Below, in pieces: positions 12,884 through 26,186 of a DNA stretch of 64,000 nt. Source of the DNA: Lucinisca nassula. Taxonomy: Eukaryota > Mollusca > Bivalvia > Lucinida > Lucinidae. The DNA lies in assembly GCA_963580285.1 (NCBI GenBank), contig OY757019.1, positions 64,562,587 to 64,626,586 on the forward strand. The letters are read 5' to 3'. Both the position numbers and the translations under genes were made by a program. The first letter of the stretch is position 1; each line of letters starts with the position of its first letter. The notes under the pieces are model-generated. The model was not told the DNA's origin. It made no database searches and saw only the letters and a list, made by a program, of their open reading frames with translations.

Positions 12884-15800
12884 TACTTTAGGCGTTGTTA
12901 CATTAGGCGTTGCAGTCAACGCCAAATGTAACCTCGCATGTATTCTAATTAATAATATTTCTTAAGATCTGAGTGTATTACATTAGGCGTTGTTACATTA
13001 GGCGTTGCAGTCAACGCCTAATGTAACAACACTTAATGTTATAAAGTACCTTTCGTCTAGGGCAATATAAATCATAGAGTATCCATATACCTTGGGGTCA
13101 AAGGTTGTGTGGATACTAGGGTCGAAGGGGGTATGGGTACTGGGGTCGAAGGGGGTGTGGGTACTTGGAGTGTGTATGGTGGGGAGCTTTTGCTTCAACG
13201 CAACTCTATTCTAATTAATGATATTATTTAAGATCTGAGTGTATTACATTAGGCGTTGTTACATTAGGCGTTGCAGTCAACGCCAAATGTAACAACGCAT
13301 GTATTCTAATTAATGGTATTTCTTAAGATCTGAGTGTATTACATTAGGCGTTGTTACATTAGGCATTGCAGCCAACGCCAAATGTAACAACGCATGTATT
13401 CTAATTGATGATATTTCTTAAGATCTGAGTGTATTACATTAGGCGTTGTTACATTAGGCATTGCAGTCAACGCCAAATGTAACAACACCTAATGTTATAA
13501 AGTAACTTTCGTCTACGACAATATAAAATCTGAAAAAAAGTTAAAATCATTGAGTATCCATATACCTTGGGGTCGAAGGTTGTGTGGGTGCTGGGGTAGA
13601 AGGGGTTATGGGTACTGGTGTCGAAGGTGGTGTGAGTACTTGGAGTGTGTATGGTGGGGAGCTTGTGCTTCAACGCAAATCTATTCTAATTAATAATATT
13701 ATTTAAGATCTGCGTGTATTACATTAGGCGTTGCAGTAAACGCCAAATGAAAAACAACACCTAATGTCATAAAGTAACTTTCGTCTAGGACAAGATGAAA
13801 TCTAAAAAAAAAAAGTTAAATTCATAGAGTATCCATACACCTTGGGGTCGAAAGTTGTTTGGGGTACTAGGGTCGAAGGGGGTGTAGGTACTGGGGTCGA
13901 AGTTGGTGTGGGGACTTGGAGTGTATGGAGGGGAGCTTGTGCTTCAACGCAACTCTATTCTAATTAATGATATTACATTAGGCGTTGTTACATTAGGCGT
14001 TGCAGTCAACGCCAAATGTCCTAACGCCTAATGTTATAAAGTAACTTTCGTCTAGGACAGGATGAAATCTAAAAAAAAAAGTTAAATTCATAGAGTATCC
14101 ACATACTTTGGGGTCAAATGTTGTGTGGGTACTTGGGTCGAAGGGGTGTGGGTACTTTGGTCGAAGTTGGTTTGGGTACTTGGAGTGTGTATGGTGGGGA
14201 GCTTGTGGTTCAACGCAACTCTATTCTAATTAATGATATTACTTAAGATCTGGGTGTATTACATTAGGCGTTATAGTCAACGCCAAATGAAAAACAACGC
14301 CTAATGTAACAAAGTAACTTTCGTCTAGGACATGATAAAATCTAAAAAAAAGTTAAAATCATAGAGTATCCATATACCTTGGGGTCGAAGGTTGTTTGGG
14401 TACCTGGGTCGAAGGGGGTATGGGTACTTGGGTCGAAGGGGGTGAGGGTACTTGGAGTGTGTATGGTGGGGAGCTTGTTCTTCAACGCAACTCTATTCTA
14501 ATTAATGATTTTATTTAAGATCTGAGTGTATTACATTAGGCGTTGTTACATTAGGCGTTGCAGTCAACGCGAAATGAAACAACGCCTAATGTAATAAAGT
14601 AACTTTCGTCTTGGACAAGATGAAATCTCAAAAAAAAATTATTTCGTAGAGTATCCATATACCTTGGGGTCGAAGGTTTTGTGGGTACTGGGGTCGAAGG
14701 GGTGTGGGTACTTTGGTCGAAGTTGGTGTGGGTACTTGGAGGGTGTATGGTGGGGAGCTTGTGCTTCAACGCAACTCTATTCTAATCATTGATATTACTT
14801 AAGATATGAGTGTATTACATTAGGCGTTGTTACATTAGGCGTTGCAGTCAACGCCAAATGTAAAACAACGCCTAATGGAATAAAGTAACTTTCGTCTAGG
14901 ACAAGATGAAATCTAAAAAAAAACGTTAAAATCATAGAGTATCCATTTACCTTGGGGTCGAAGTGTGTGTGTTTACTGTGGTCGAAGGGGGTATGGGAAC
15001 TGGGGTCGAAGGGGGTTTGGGTACTTAGCGTGTGTATGGTGGGGAGCTTGTGCTTCAACGCAACTCTATTCTAATTAATGATATTATTTTAGATCTGGGT
15101 GTATAACATTAGGCGTTGTTACATTAGGCGTTGCAGTCAACGCCAAATTTAACAACGCATGTATTCTAATTAATGATATTACAAAGATCTGAGTGTATTA
15201 CATTAGGCGTTGTTACATTAGGCGTTGCAGTCAACGCCAAATGTAACAACACCTAATGTAATAAAGTAACTTTCGACTAGGACAAGATGAAATCTCAAAA
15301 AAAGTTAAAATCATAGAGTATCCATATACCTTGGGGTCGAAGGTCGTGTTGGTACTGGGGTCGAACGGGGTATGGGTACTGGGGTCGAAGGGGGTGTGGG
15401 TGTTGGGGTCGAAGGGGTTGTAGGTACTTATATGTGTATGGTGGGGAGCTTGTGCTTCAACGCAACTCTACTCTAATTAATGATATTATTTAAGATCCGA
15501 GAGTATTACATTAGGCGTTGTTACATTAGGCGGTGCAGTCAACGCCAAATGTAACAATACCTAATGTAATAAAGAAACTTTCGTCTAGGACAATGTAAAA
15601 TCTGAAAAAAAAGTTAAAATCATTGAGTATCCATATACCTTGGGGTCGAAGGTTGTGTGGGTGCTGGGGTAGAAGGGGTTACGGGTACTGGTGTCGAAGG
15701 TGGTGTGAGTACTTGGAGTGTGTATGGTGGGGAGCTTGTGCTTCAACGCATCTCTATTCTTATTAATGATATTACTTAAGATCTGAGTGTATTACATCAG

Positions 15801-18800
15801 GCGTTGTTACATTAGGCGTTGCAGTCAACGCAAAATGAAAAACAACGCCTAATGTGATAAAGGAACTTTCGTCTAGAACAAGATGAAATCTCAAAAAAAA
15901 GTTAAAATCATAGAGTATCCATATACCGTGGGGTCGAAGGTTGTGTGGGTACTGTGGTCGAAGGGGGTATGGGTACTGGGGTCGAAGGGGTAGTGGGTAC
16001 TTGGCGTGTGTATGGTGGGGAGCTTGTGCTTCAACGCAACTCTATTCTAATTAATGATATTATTTAAGATCTGAGTGTATTACTTTAGGCGTTGTTACAT
16101 TAGGCGTTGCAGTCAACGCCAAATGTAACCTCGCATGTATTCTAATTAATAATTTTTCTTAAGATCTGAGTGTATTACATTAGGCGTTGTTACATTAGGC
16201 CTAATGTAACAACACTTAATGTTATAAAGTACCTTTCGTCTAGGGCAATATAAATCATAGAGTATCCATATACCTTGGGGTCAAAGGTTGTGTGGATACT
16301 AGGGTCGAAGGGGGTATGGGTACTGGGGTCGAAGGGGGTGTGGGTACTTGGAGTGTGTATGGTGGGGAGCTTTTGCTTCAACGCAACTCTATTCTAATTA
16401 ATGATATTATTTAATATCTGAGTGTATTACATTAGGCGTTGTTACATTAGGCGTTGCAGTCAACGCCAAATGTAACAACGCATGTATTCTAATTAATGGT
16501 ATTTCTTAAGATCTGAGTGTATTACATTAGGCGTTGTTACATTAGGCATTGCAGCCAACGCCAAATGTAACAACGCATGTATTCTAATTGATGATATTTC
16601 TTAAGATCTGAGTGTATTACATTAGGCGTTGTTACATTAGGCATTGCAGTCAACGCCAAATGTAACAACACCTAATGTTATAAAGTAACTTTCGTCTACG
16701 ACAATATAAAATCTGAAAAAAAGTTAAAATCATTGAGTATCCATATACCTTGGGGTCGAAGGTTGTGTGGGTGCTGGGGTAGAAGGGGTTATGGGTACTG
16801 GTGTCGAAGGTGGTGTGAGTACTTGGAGTGTGTATGGTGGGGAGCTTGTGCTTCAACGCAACTCTATTCTAATTAATAATATTATTTAAGATCTGCGTGT
16901 ATTACATTAGGCGTTGCAGTCAACGCCAAATGAAAAACAACACCTAATGTCATAAAGTAACTTTCGTCTAGGACAAGATGAAATCTAAAAAAAAAAAAGT
17001 TAAATTCATAGAGTATCCATACACCTTGGGGTCGAAAGTTGTGTGGGTACTAGGGTCGAAGGGGGTGTAGGTACTGGGGTCGAAGTTGGTGTGGGGACTT
17101 GGAGTGTATGGAGGGGAGCTTGTGCTTCAACGCAACTTTATTCTAATTAATGATATTACATTAGGCGTTGTTACATTAGGCGTTGCAGTCAACGCCAAAT
17201 GTCCTAACGCCTAATGTTATAAAGTAACTTTCGTCTAGGACAGGATGAAATCTAAAAAAAAAAGTTAAATTCATAGAGTATCCACATACTTTGGGGTCAA
17301 ATGTTGTGTGGGTACTTGGGTCGAAGGGGTGTGGGTACTTTGGTCGAAGTTGGTTTGGGTACTTAGAGTGTGTATGGTGGGGAGCTTGTGGTTCAACGCA
17401 ACTCTATTCTAATTAATGATATTGCTTAAGATCTGGGTGTATTACATTAGGCGTTATAGTCAACGCCAAATGAAAAACAACGCCTAATGTAACAAAGTAA
17501 CTTTCGTCTAGGACATGATAAAATCTAAAAAAAAGTTAAAATCATAGAGTATCCATATACCTTGGGGTCGAAGGTTGTTTGGGTACCTGGGTCGAAGGGG
17601 GTATGGGTACTTGGGTCGAAGGGGGTGAGGGTACTTGGAGTGTGTATGGTGGGGAGCTTGTTCTTCAACGCAACTCTATTCTAATTAATGATTTTATTTA
17701 AGATCTGAGTGTATTACATTAGGCGTTGTTACATTAGGCGTTGCAGTCAACGCGAAATGAAACAACGCCTAATGTAATAAAGTAACTTTCGTCTTGGACA
17801 AGATGAAATCTCAAAAAAAAATTATTTCGTAGAGTATCCATATACCTTGGGGTCGAAGGTTTTGTGGGTACTGGGGTCGAAGGGGTGTGGGTACTTTGGT
17901 CGAAGTTGGTGTGGGTCCTTGGAGGGTGTATGGTGGGGAGCTTGTGCTTCAACGCAACTCTATTCTAATTATTGATATTACTTAAGATATGAGTGTATTA
18001 CATTAGGCGTTGTTACATTAGGCGTTGCAGTCAACGCCAAATGTAAAACAACGCCTAATGGAATAAAGTAACTTTCGTCTAGGACAAGATGAAATCTAAA
18101 AAAAAACGTTAAAATCATAGAGTATCCATTTACCTTGGGGTCGAAGTGTGTGTGTTTACTGTGGTCGAAGGGGGTATGGGAACTGGGGTCGAAGGGGGTT
18201 TGGGTACTTAGCGTGTGTATGGTGGGGAGCTTGTGCTTCAACGCAACTCTATTCTAATTAATGATATTATTTTAGATCTGTGTGTATAACATTAGGCGTT
18301 GTTACATTAGGCGTTGCAGTCAACGCCAAATTTAACAACGCATGTATTCTAATTAATGATATTACAAAGATCTGAGTGTATTACATTAGGCGTTGTTACA
18401 TTAGGCGTTGCAGTCAACGCCAAATGTAACAACACCTAATGTAATAAAGTAACTTTCGACTAGGACAAGATGAAATCTCAAAAAAAAGTTAAAATCATAG
18501 AGTATCCATATACCTTGGGGTCGAAGGTCGTGTTGGTACTGGGGTCGAACGGGGTATGGGTACTGGGGTCGAAGGGGGTGTGGGTGTTGGGGTCGAAGGG
18601 GTTGTAGGTAAATATATGTGTATGGTGGGGAGCTTGTGCTTCAACGCAACTCTACTCTAATTAATGATATTATTTAAGATCCGAGAGTATTACATTAGGC
18701 GTTGTTACATTAGGCGGTGCAGTCAACGCCAAATGTAACAATACCTAATGTAATAAAGAAACTTTCGTCTAGAACAATATAAAATCTGAAAAAAAAGGTA

Positions 18801-19250
18801 AAATCATTGAGTATCCATATACCTTGGGGTCGAAGGTTGTGTGGGTGCTGGGGTAGAAGGGGTTACGGGTACTGGTGTCGAAGGTGGTGTGAGTACTTGG
18901 AGTGTGTATGGTGGGGAGCTTGTGCTTCAACGCATCTCTATTCTAATTAATGATGATACTTAAGATCTGAGTGTATTACACCAGGCGTTGTTACATTAGG
19001 CGTTGCAGTCAACGCAAAATGAAAAACAACGCCTAATGTGATAAAGTAACTTTCGTCTAGAACAAGATGAAATCTCAAAAAAAAGTTAAAATCATAGAGT
19101 ATCCATATACGGTGGGGTCGAAGGTTGTGTGGGTACTGTGGTCGAAGGGGGTATGGGTACTGGGGTCGAAGGGGTAGTGGGTACTTGGCGTGTGTATGGT
19201 GGGGAGCTTGTGCTTCAACGCAACTCTATTCTAATTAATGATATTATTTA
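12884..19250 (+). repeat. Tandem higher-order duplication of about 3.18 kb
   Basis: The segment from 12884 to about 16060 recurs from 16081 to about 19250. The offset is 3197 bp at the left end and 3183 bp after a 14-bp deletion in the second copy near 16199, where GTTGCAGTCAACGC is lost. Shared variants include the unit without the GATGAAATCT segment, two consecutive short units, the TGTCCTAACGCC unit and the unit with GGGTGAGGGTAC. Only scattered substitutions separate the copies. Confidence 0.85.
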
Positions 19251-22200
19251 AGATCTGAGTGTATTCCATTAGGCGTTGCTGCATTAGGCGTTGCAGTCAA
19301 CGCCAAATGTAACAACGCCTAATGTAATAAAGTAGCTTTCGTCTAGGACAAGATGATATCTCAAAAAAAAAAAAAAAAAATCATAGAGTATCCATATACC
19401 TATGGGTCGAAGGTTGTGTGGGTACTGGGGTCGAAGGGGGTATGGGTACTGGGGTCGAAGGGGGTTTGGGTACTGGGGTCGAAGGGGGTGTGGGTACTTG
19501 GAGTGTGTATGGTGGGGAGCTTGTGCTTCAACGCAACTCTATTCTAATTAATGATATTATTTAAAATCTGAGTGTATTACATCAGGCGTTGTTACATTAG
19601 GCGTTGCAGTCAACGCCAAATGTAACACTGCATGTATTCTAATTAATAATATTTCTTAAGATCTGAGTGTATTACATTAGGCGTTGTTACATTAGGCGTT
19701 GCAGTAAACGCCAAATGTAACAACACCTAATGTAATAAAGTAACTTTCGTCTAGGACAATATAAATCATAGAGTATACATATACCTTGGGGTCAAAGGTT
19801 GTGTTGGTACAGGGGTCGAAGGGGGTGTGGATACTGGGGTCGAAGGTGGTGTGGGTACTTGGAGTTTGTTTGGTGGGGAGCTTGTGCTTCAACGCAACTC
19901 TATTCTAATTAATGATATTACTTAGTGTATTGCATCAGGCGTTGTTACATTAGGCGTTGCAGTCAACGCCAAATGTAACAACGCCTAATGTAATAAAGTA
20001 ACTTTCGTCTAGGACAAGATGAAATCTAAAAAAAAAAGTTAAATTCATAGTGTATCCATATACCTTGGGGTCGAAGGTTGTGTGGGTACTAGGGTCGAAG
20101 GGGGTGTAGGTACTCGGGTCGAAGTTGGTGTGGGGACTTTGAGTGTATGGTGGGGAGCTTGTGCTTCAACGCAACTCTATTCTAATTAATGATATTACTT
20201 AAGATCTGAGAGTATTACATTAGGCGTTGCAGTCAACGCCAAATGTTCTAACGCCTAATGTTATAAAGTAACTTTCGTCTAGGACAAGATGAAATCTCAA
20301 AAAAAAGTTAAATTCATAGAGTATCCACATACTTTGGGGTCGAATGTTGTGTGGGTACTGGGGTCGAAGGGATGTGGGTACTTTGGTCGAAGTTGGTGAA
20401 GGTACTTGGAGTGTGTATGGTGGGGAGCTTGTGCTTCAACGCAACTCTATTATAATTAATGATATTACTTAAGATCTGAGTGTATTACATTAGGCGTTAT
20501 AGTCAACGCCAAATGAAAAACAACGCCTAATGTAACAAAGTAACTTTCGTCTAGGACATGATAAAATCTAAAAAAAAAGTTAAAATAATAGAGTATCCAT
20601 ATACCTTGGGGTCGAATGTTGTGTGGGTACCTGGATCGAAGGGGGTGTGGGTACTTGGAGTGTGTATGGTGGGGAGCTTGTTCTTCAACGCAACTCTATT
20701 CTAATTAATGATTTTATTTAATATCTGAGTGTATTACATTAGGCGTTGTTTCATTAGGAGTTGCAGTCAACGGCAAATGTAACAACGCCTAATGTAATAA
20801 AGTAACTTTCGTCTTGGACAAGATGAAATCTAAAAAAAAAAATATTTCGTAGAGTATCCATATACCTTGGGGTCGAAGGTTTTGCGTGTACTGGGGCCAA
20901 GGGGGTGTGGGTACTTTGGTCGAAGTTGGTGTGGGTACTTGGAGGGTGTATGGTGGGGACCTTGTGCTTCAACGCAACTCTATTTTAATTATTGATATTA
21001 CTTAAGATATGAGTGTATTACATTAGGCGTTGTTACACTAGGTGTTGCAGTCAACGCCAAATGAAAAACAACACCTAATGGAATAAAGTAACTTTCGTCT
21101 AGGACAAGATGAAATCTCAAAAAAAAATCATAGAGTATCCATATACCTTGGGGTCGAAGGTTGTGTGTTTACTGTTGTCGAAGGGGATATGGGAACTGGG
21201 GTCGAAGAGGGTGTGGGTACTTGGCGTGTGTATGGTGGGGAGCTTGTGCTTCAACGCAACTCTATATTAATTAATGATATTATTTTAGATCTGTGTGTAT
21301 TACATTAGGCGATGTTACATTAGGCGTTGTAGTCAACGCCAAATGTAACAACGCATGTATTCTAATTAATGATATTACTTTAGATCTGAGTGTATTACAT
21401 TAGGCGTTGTTACATTAGGCGTTGCAGTCAACGCCAAATGTAACAACACCTAATGTAATAAAGTAACTTTCGACTAGGACAAGATGAAATCTCAAAAAAA
21501 AAGTTAAAATCATAGAGTATCCATATACCTTGGGGTCGAAGTTTGTGTTGGTACTGGGGTCGAAGGGGGTATGGGTACTGGGGTCGAAGGGGGTGTGGGT
21601 GTTGGGGTCGAAGGGGGTGTGGGTACTTATATGTGTATGGTGGGGAGCTTGTGCTTCAACGCAACTCTACTCTAATTAATGATATTATTTAAGATCCGAG
21701 TGTATTACATTAGGCGTTGTTACATTAGGCGTTGCAGTCAACGCCAAATGTAACAACACCTAATGTAACAAAGTAACTTTCGTCTAGGACAATATATTAC
21801 ATCAGGCGTTGTTACATTAGGCGTTGCAGTCAACGCAAAATGAAAAACATCGCCTAATGTGATAAAGTAACTTTCGTCTAGGACAAGATGAAATCTGAAA
21901 AAAAGTTAAAATCATAGAGTATCCATATACCGTAGTGTCGAAGGTTGTGTGGGTACTGTGGTCGAAGGGAGTATGGGTACTGGGGTCGAAGGCGTGGTGG
22001 GTACTTGGCGTGTGTATGGTGGGGAGCTTGTGCTTCAACGCAACTCTATTCTAATTAATGATATTATTTAAGATCTGAGTGTATTACATTAGGCGTTGTT
22101 ACATTAGGCGTTGCAGTCAACGCGAAATGTAACAACGCCTAATGTAATAAAGTAACTTTCGTCTAGGACAAAATGAAATCTCAAAAAAATTAAATTCATA

Positions 22201-25200
22201 GAGTCTGCATATACCTTGGAGTCGAAGGTTGTGTGGGTACTGGGGTCGAAGGGGGTGTGGGTACTTTGGTCGAAGTTGGTGTGGGTACTTGGAGTGTGTA
22301 TGGTGGGGAGCTTGTGCTTCAACGCAACTCTATTCTAATTATTGATTTTACTTAAGATCTGACTGTATTACATTAGGCGTTGTTACATTAGGCGTTGCAG
22401 TCAACGCCTAATGCAAAACAACGCCTAATGGAATAAAGTAACTTTCGTCTAGGACAAGATGAAATTTCAAAAAAAAAAAAAATCAAAGAGTATCCATACA
22501 CCTTGGGGTCGAAGGTTGTGTGGGTACTGGGGTCGAAGGGGGTATGGGTACTGGGGTCGAAGGGATATTGGTACTGGGGTCGAAGGGGGTGTGGGTACTT
22601 GGATTGTGTATGGTGGGGAGCTTGTGCTTCAACGCAACTCTATTCTAATTAATGATATTATTTAAGATCTGAGTGTATTACATTAGGCGTTGTTAAATTC
22701 GGCGTTGCAGTCAACGCCATATGTAACACCGCATGTATTCTAATTAAGTATATTTCTTAAGATTTGAGTGTATTACATTAGGCGTTGTTACATTAGGCGT
22801 TGCAGTCAACGCCAAATGTAACAACACCTCATGTAATAAAGTAACTTTCGTCTAGGACAATATAAATCTTAGAGTATACATATACCTTGGGGTCAAAGGT
22901 TGTGTTGGTACAGGGGTCGAAGGGGGTGTGGGTACTGGGGTCGAAGGTTGTGTGGGTACTTGGAGTTTGTTTGGTGGGGAGCTTGTGCTTCAACGCAACT
23001 CTACTCTAATTAATGATATTACTTAAGATCTGAGTGTATTGCATCAGGAGTTGTTACATTAGGCGTTGCAGTCAACGCCAAATGTAACAACGCCTAATGT
23101 GATAAAGTAACTTTCGTCTAGGACAAGATGAAATCTCAAAAAAAAAATTATTTCGTAGAGTATCCATATACCTTGGGGTCGAAGGTTTTGTGTGTACTGG
23201 GGTCGAAGGGGCTGTGGGTACTTTGGTCGAAGTTGGTGTGGGTACTTGGAGGGTGTATGGTGGGGAGCTTGTGCTTCAACGCAACTCTATTCTAATTATT
23301 GATATTACTTAAGATCTGCGTGTATTACATTAGGCGTTGTTACATTAGGCGTTGCAGTCAACGCCAAATGACAAAACAACGCCTAATGGAATAAAGTAAC
23401 TTTCGTCTAGGACAAGATGAAATCTCAAAAAAAAAATATCATAGAGTATCGATATACCTTGGGGTCGAAGGTTGTGTGGGTACTGGGGTCGAAGGGGGTA
23501 TGGGTCCTGGGGTCGTAGGGGTGTGGGTACTTGGAGTGTGTATGGTGGGGAGCTTGTGCTTCAACGCAACTCTATTCTAATTAATGATATTATTTAATAT
23601 CTGAGTGTATTACATTAGACGTTGTTACAAAAGGCGTTGCAGTCAACGCCAAATGTAACACCGCATGTATTCTAATTAATAATATTTCTTAAGATCTGAG
23701 TGTATTACATTAGGCGTTGTTACATTAGGCGTTGCAGTCAACGCCAAATGTAACAACACATAATGTAATAAAGTAACTTTCGTCTAGGACAATATAAATC
23801 ATAGAGTATCCATATACCTTGGGGTCGATGGTTGTGTGGGTACTGGGGTCGAAGCGGGTATGGGTACTGGGGTCGAAGGGGGTGTGGGTACTTGGAGTGT
23901 GTATGGTGGGGCGCTTGTGCTTCAACGCAACTCTATTCTAATTAATGATATTATTTAAGATCTGAGTGTATTACATTAGGCGTTGTTACATTAGGCATTG
24001 CAGTCAACGCCAAATGTACCAACACCTAATGTTATAAAGTAACTTTCGTCTAGGACAATATAAAATCTGAAAAAAAAAGTTAAAAACATTGAGTATCCAT
24101 ATACCTTGGGGTCGAAGGTTGTGTGGGTGCTGGGGTAGAAGGGGTTATGGGTACTGGTGTCGAAGGTGGTGTGAGTACTTGGATAGTGTATGGTGGGGAG
24201 CTTGTGCTTCAACGCAACTCTATTCTAATTAATGATATTAATTAAGATCTAATTAATTCTAATTAATGATATTAATTAAGATCTGCGTGTGATCTGCGGA
24301 GGTTGTGTGGGAAGAATTGTGTCGAAGGGGTGTGGGTACGGGGGTCGAAGGTGGTGTGGGTACTTGGAGTGTTAATGGTGGGGAGCTTGTGCTTAAACGC
24401 AACTCTGTTCTAATTAATGATATTATTTAAGATCTGAGTGTATTACATTAGGCGTTGTTACATTAGGTGTTGAGTCAACGGCAAATGTAACAACGCCTAA
24501 AAGTAAAAAAGTAACTTTCGTCTAGAACAATATGAAATCTCTAAAAAAAAAGTTAAAATCATAGAGTATCCATATACCTTGGGGTCGAAGGTTGTGTGGG
24601 TACTGGGGTCGATCGGGTGTTAGGACTTGGGTCGAAGGTGGTGTGGGTACTTGGAGTGTGTATGGTGGGGAGCTTGTGCTTCAACGCAACTCTATTCTAA
24701 TAAATGATATTACTTAAGATCTGAGTGTATTACATTAGGCGTTGCAGTCAACGCCAAATGTAACAACGCCCAATGTAATAAAGTAACTTTCGTCTAGGAC
24801 AAGATGAAATCTAAAAAAAAAAAAAGTTAAAATCATAAAGTGACAATATACCTTGGGGTCGAAGGTTGTATACTGGGGTCGAAGGGGATGTTGGTACTGG
24901 GGTCGAAGGTGGCGTTGGTACTTGGAGTGTGTATTGTGGGGAGCTTGTGCTTCAACGCAACTCTATTCTAATTAATGATATTACTTAAGATCTGAGTGTA
25001 TTACATTAGGCGTTGTTACATTAGGCGTTGCATTCAACGCCAAATGTAACAACGCCTAATGTAATAAAGTAACTTTCGTCTAGGACAAGATGAAATCTCA
25101 AATTTAAGTTAAAATCATAGAGTATCCATATACCTTGGGGTCGAAGGTTGTGTGGGTACTCTGGTCGAAGGGGGTGTGGTACTGGGGTCGGAGTCGGTGT

Positions 25201-25298
25201 GGGTACATGGAGTGTTTGTTGTGGGGGGGTTTGTGCTTCTTGAAAGATACAAACGCAACTCTATTCTTGTTAATGATATTACTCAAGATTCTATGAAA

Positions 25299-25531
25299 TG
25301 TTCATTTTTTGGGGTTTGGGTTTTACTGCCCTTTCTAGATTATTTCACTCATTTCGAGACGATCGTTAATGAGAGGTGGGCGAAAACCGGAGTACCCGGA
25401 GAAAACCACCTGACCATCCGTTGCAGAACTTGGCGTCTCACACGTGGCCCGAGCGAGGCTCGAACCTACGGCGGTGAGAGACCTAATGGCTAAGAGTCAG
25501 TGCTCTTATCCACTAGGCCACGGAAGCCCGT
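25299..25531 (-). mobile_element. tRNA-derived SINE inserted in satellite
   Basis: On the minus strand the element starts CGGGCTTCCGTGGCCTAGTG and has both RNA polymerase III promoter boxes: an A box TGGCCTAGTGG (25510-25520) and a B box GGTTCGAGCCTC (25455-25466), spaced as in a tRNA. A non-tRNA body follows, containing CTCCGGGTACTCCGG and ending near GGCAGTAAAACCCAAACCCC. The satellite breaks after GAAATGTTC on the left and resumes with TTCTGAGTGCATTACATTA on the right, so the insertion lies within one unit. The body resembles SINE central domains shared across animals; I did not assign a named superfamily. Confidence 0.8.
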
Positions 25532-25910
25532 TTCTGAGTGCATTACATTAGGCGTTGTTACATTAGGCGTTGCAGACAATGCCTAAAGTAACAACGCTTA
25601 ATGTTATAAACTGACTTTCGTCTAGTACAAGACCAAATCTCAAATGAAAATGTTAAAGCTATCAAGTGTCCATATATCTTAGAGATGAAGGTGGTGTGGA
25701 TACCGGGATTGAAGCTGGTGTGGGTACTTGGGGTGGAAGTCTGTGCTTCTTGAAAGATACCAACGCAACACTGTTCTTATTAATGATATGACTCAAGATT
25801 CTATGAAATGTTCTGAGTGTATTACATTAGGCGTTGTTACATAAGGCGTTGCAGTCAACGCCAAATGTATCAACGCCTTATCTAATAAAGTAACTTTCGT
25901 ATAGGACAAG

Positions 25911-26186
25911 TTTGTTTGTTTGTATTGGAGTTCAAACTGGTTTAGGTCATTTTTTGAGCTGGTCAATTTACCTATCAACATGTACGTCAGCGGTTAACCA
26001 GTACAGTGTACATTCTTTCGACAGAAACTGACCACTGCCCGTCTTGAATCAGCGGAAGGGAGAGAATGACCGTAGAAAAGATTTCATGATCAAACTCTAC
26101 GAAAGACTGTTGCCGACCCCAGCAGGTATCGAACCAGCGTCCTCCTGATCACCAGTCAGACGCGCATCCGACTGAGCTGCCGAGGA
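25911..26186 (-). mobile_element. Second tRNA-derived SINE with (CAAA)n tail
   Basis: The minus strand begins TCCTCGGCAGCTCAGTCGG, with an A box at 26168-26179 and a perfect B box GGTTCGATACC at 26125-26135. The body runs leftward through GGGCAGTGGTCAGTTTCTG and ends in a CAAACAAACAAA-type tail (25911-25925 on the plus strand). The satellite unit is interrupted exactly between GGACAAG and GATGAAATCT, so both flanks are one broken unit. The sequence is unrelated in body and tail to the SINE at 25299-25531. Confidence 0.82.

Noticed and set aside
867..25286. Dozens of 60-87-codon ORFs in the satellite as protein-coding genes
   Set aside because: They are shadows of the repeat unit on both strands, overlap one another and have no recognised domain. 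Reported only as a testable finding, not as genes.
25440..25531. A functional tRNA gene
   Set aside because: A and B boxes are present, but the sequence continues into a SINE body and the acceptor arms do not pair as in a true tRNA; it is a tRNA-derived SINE head.
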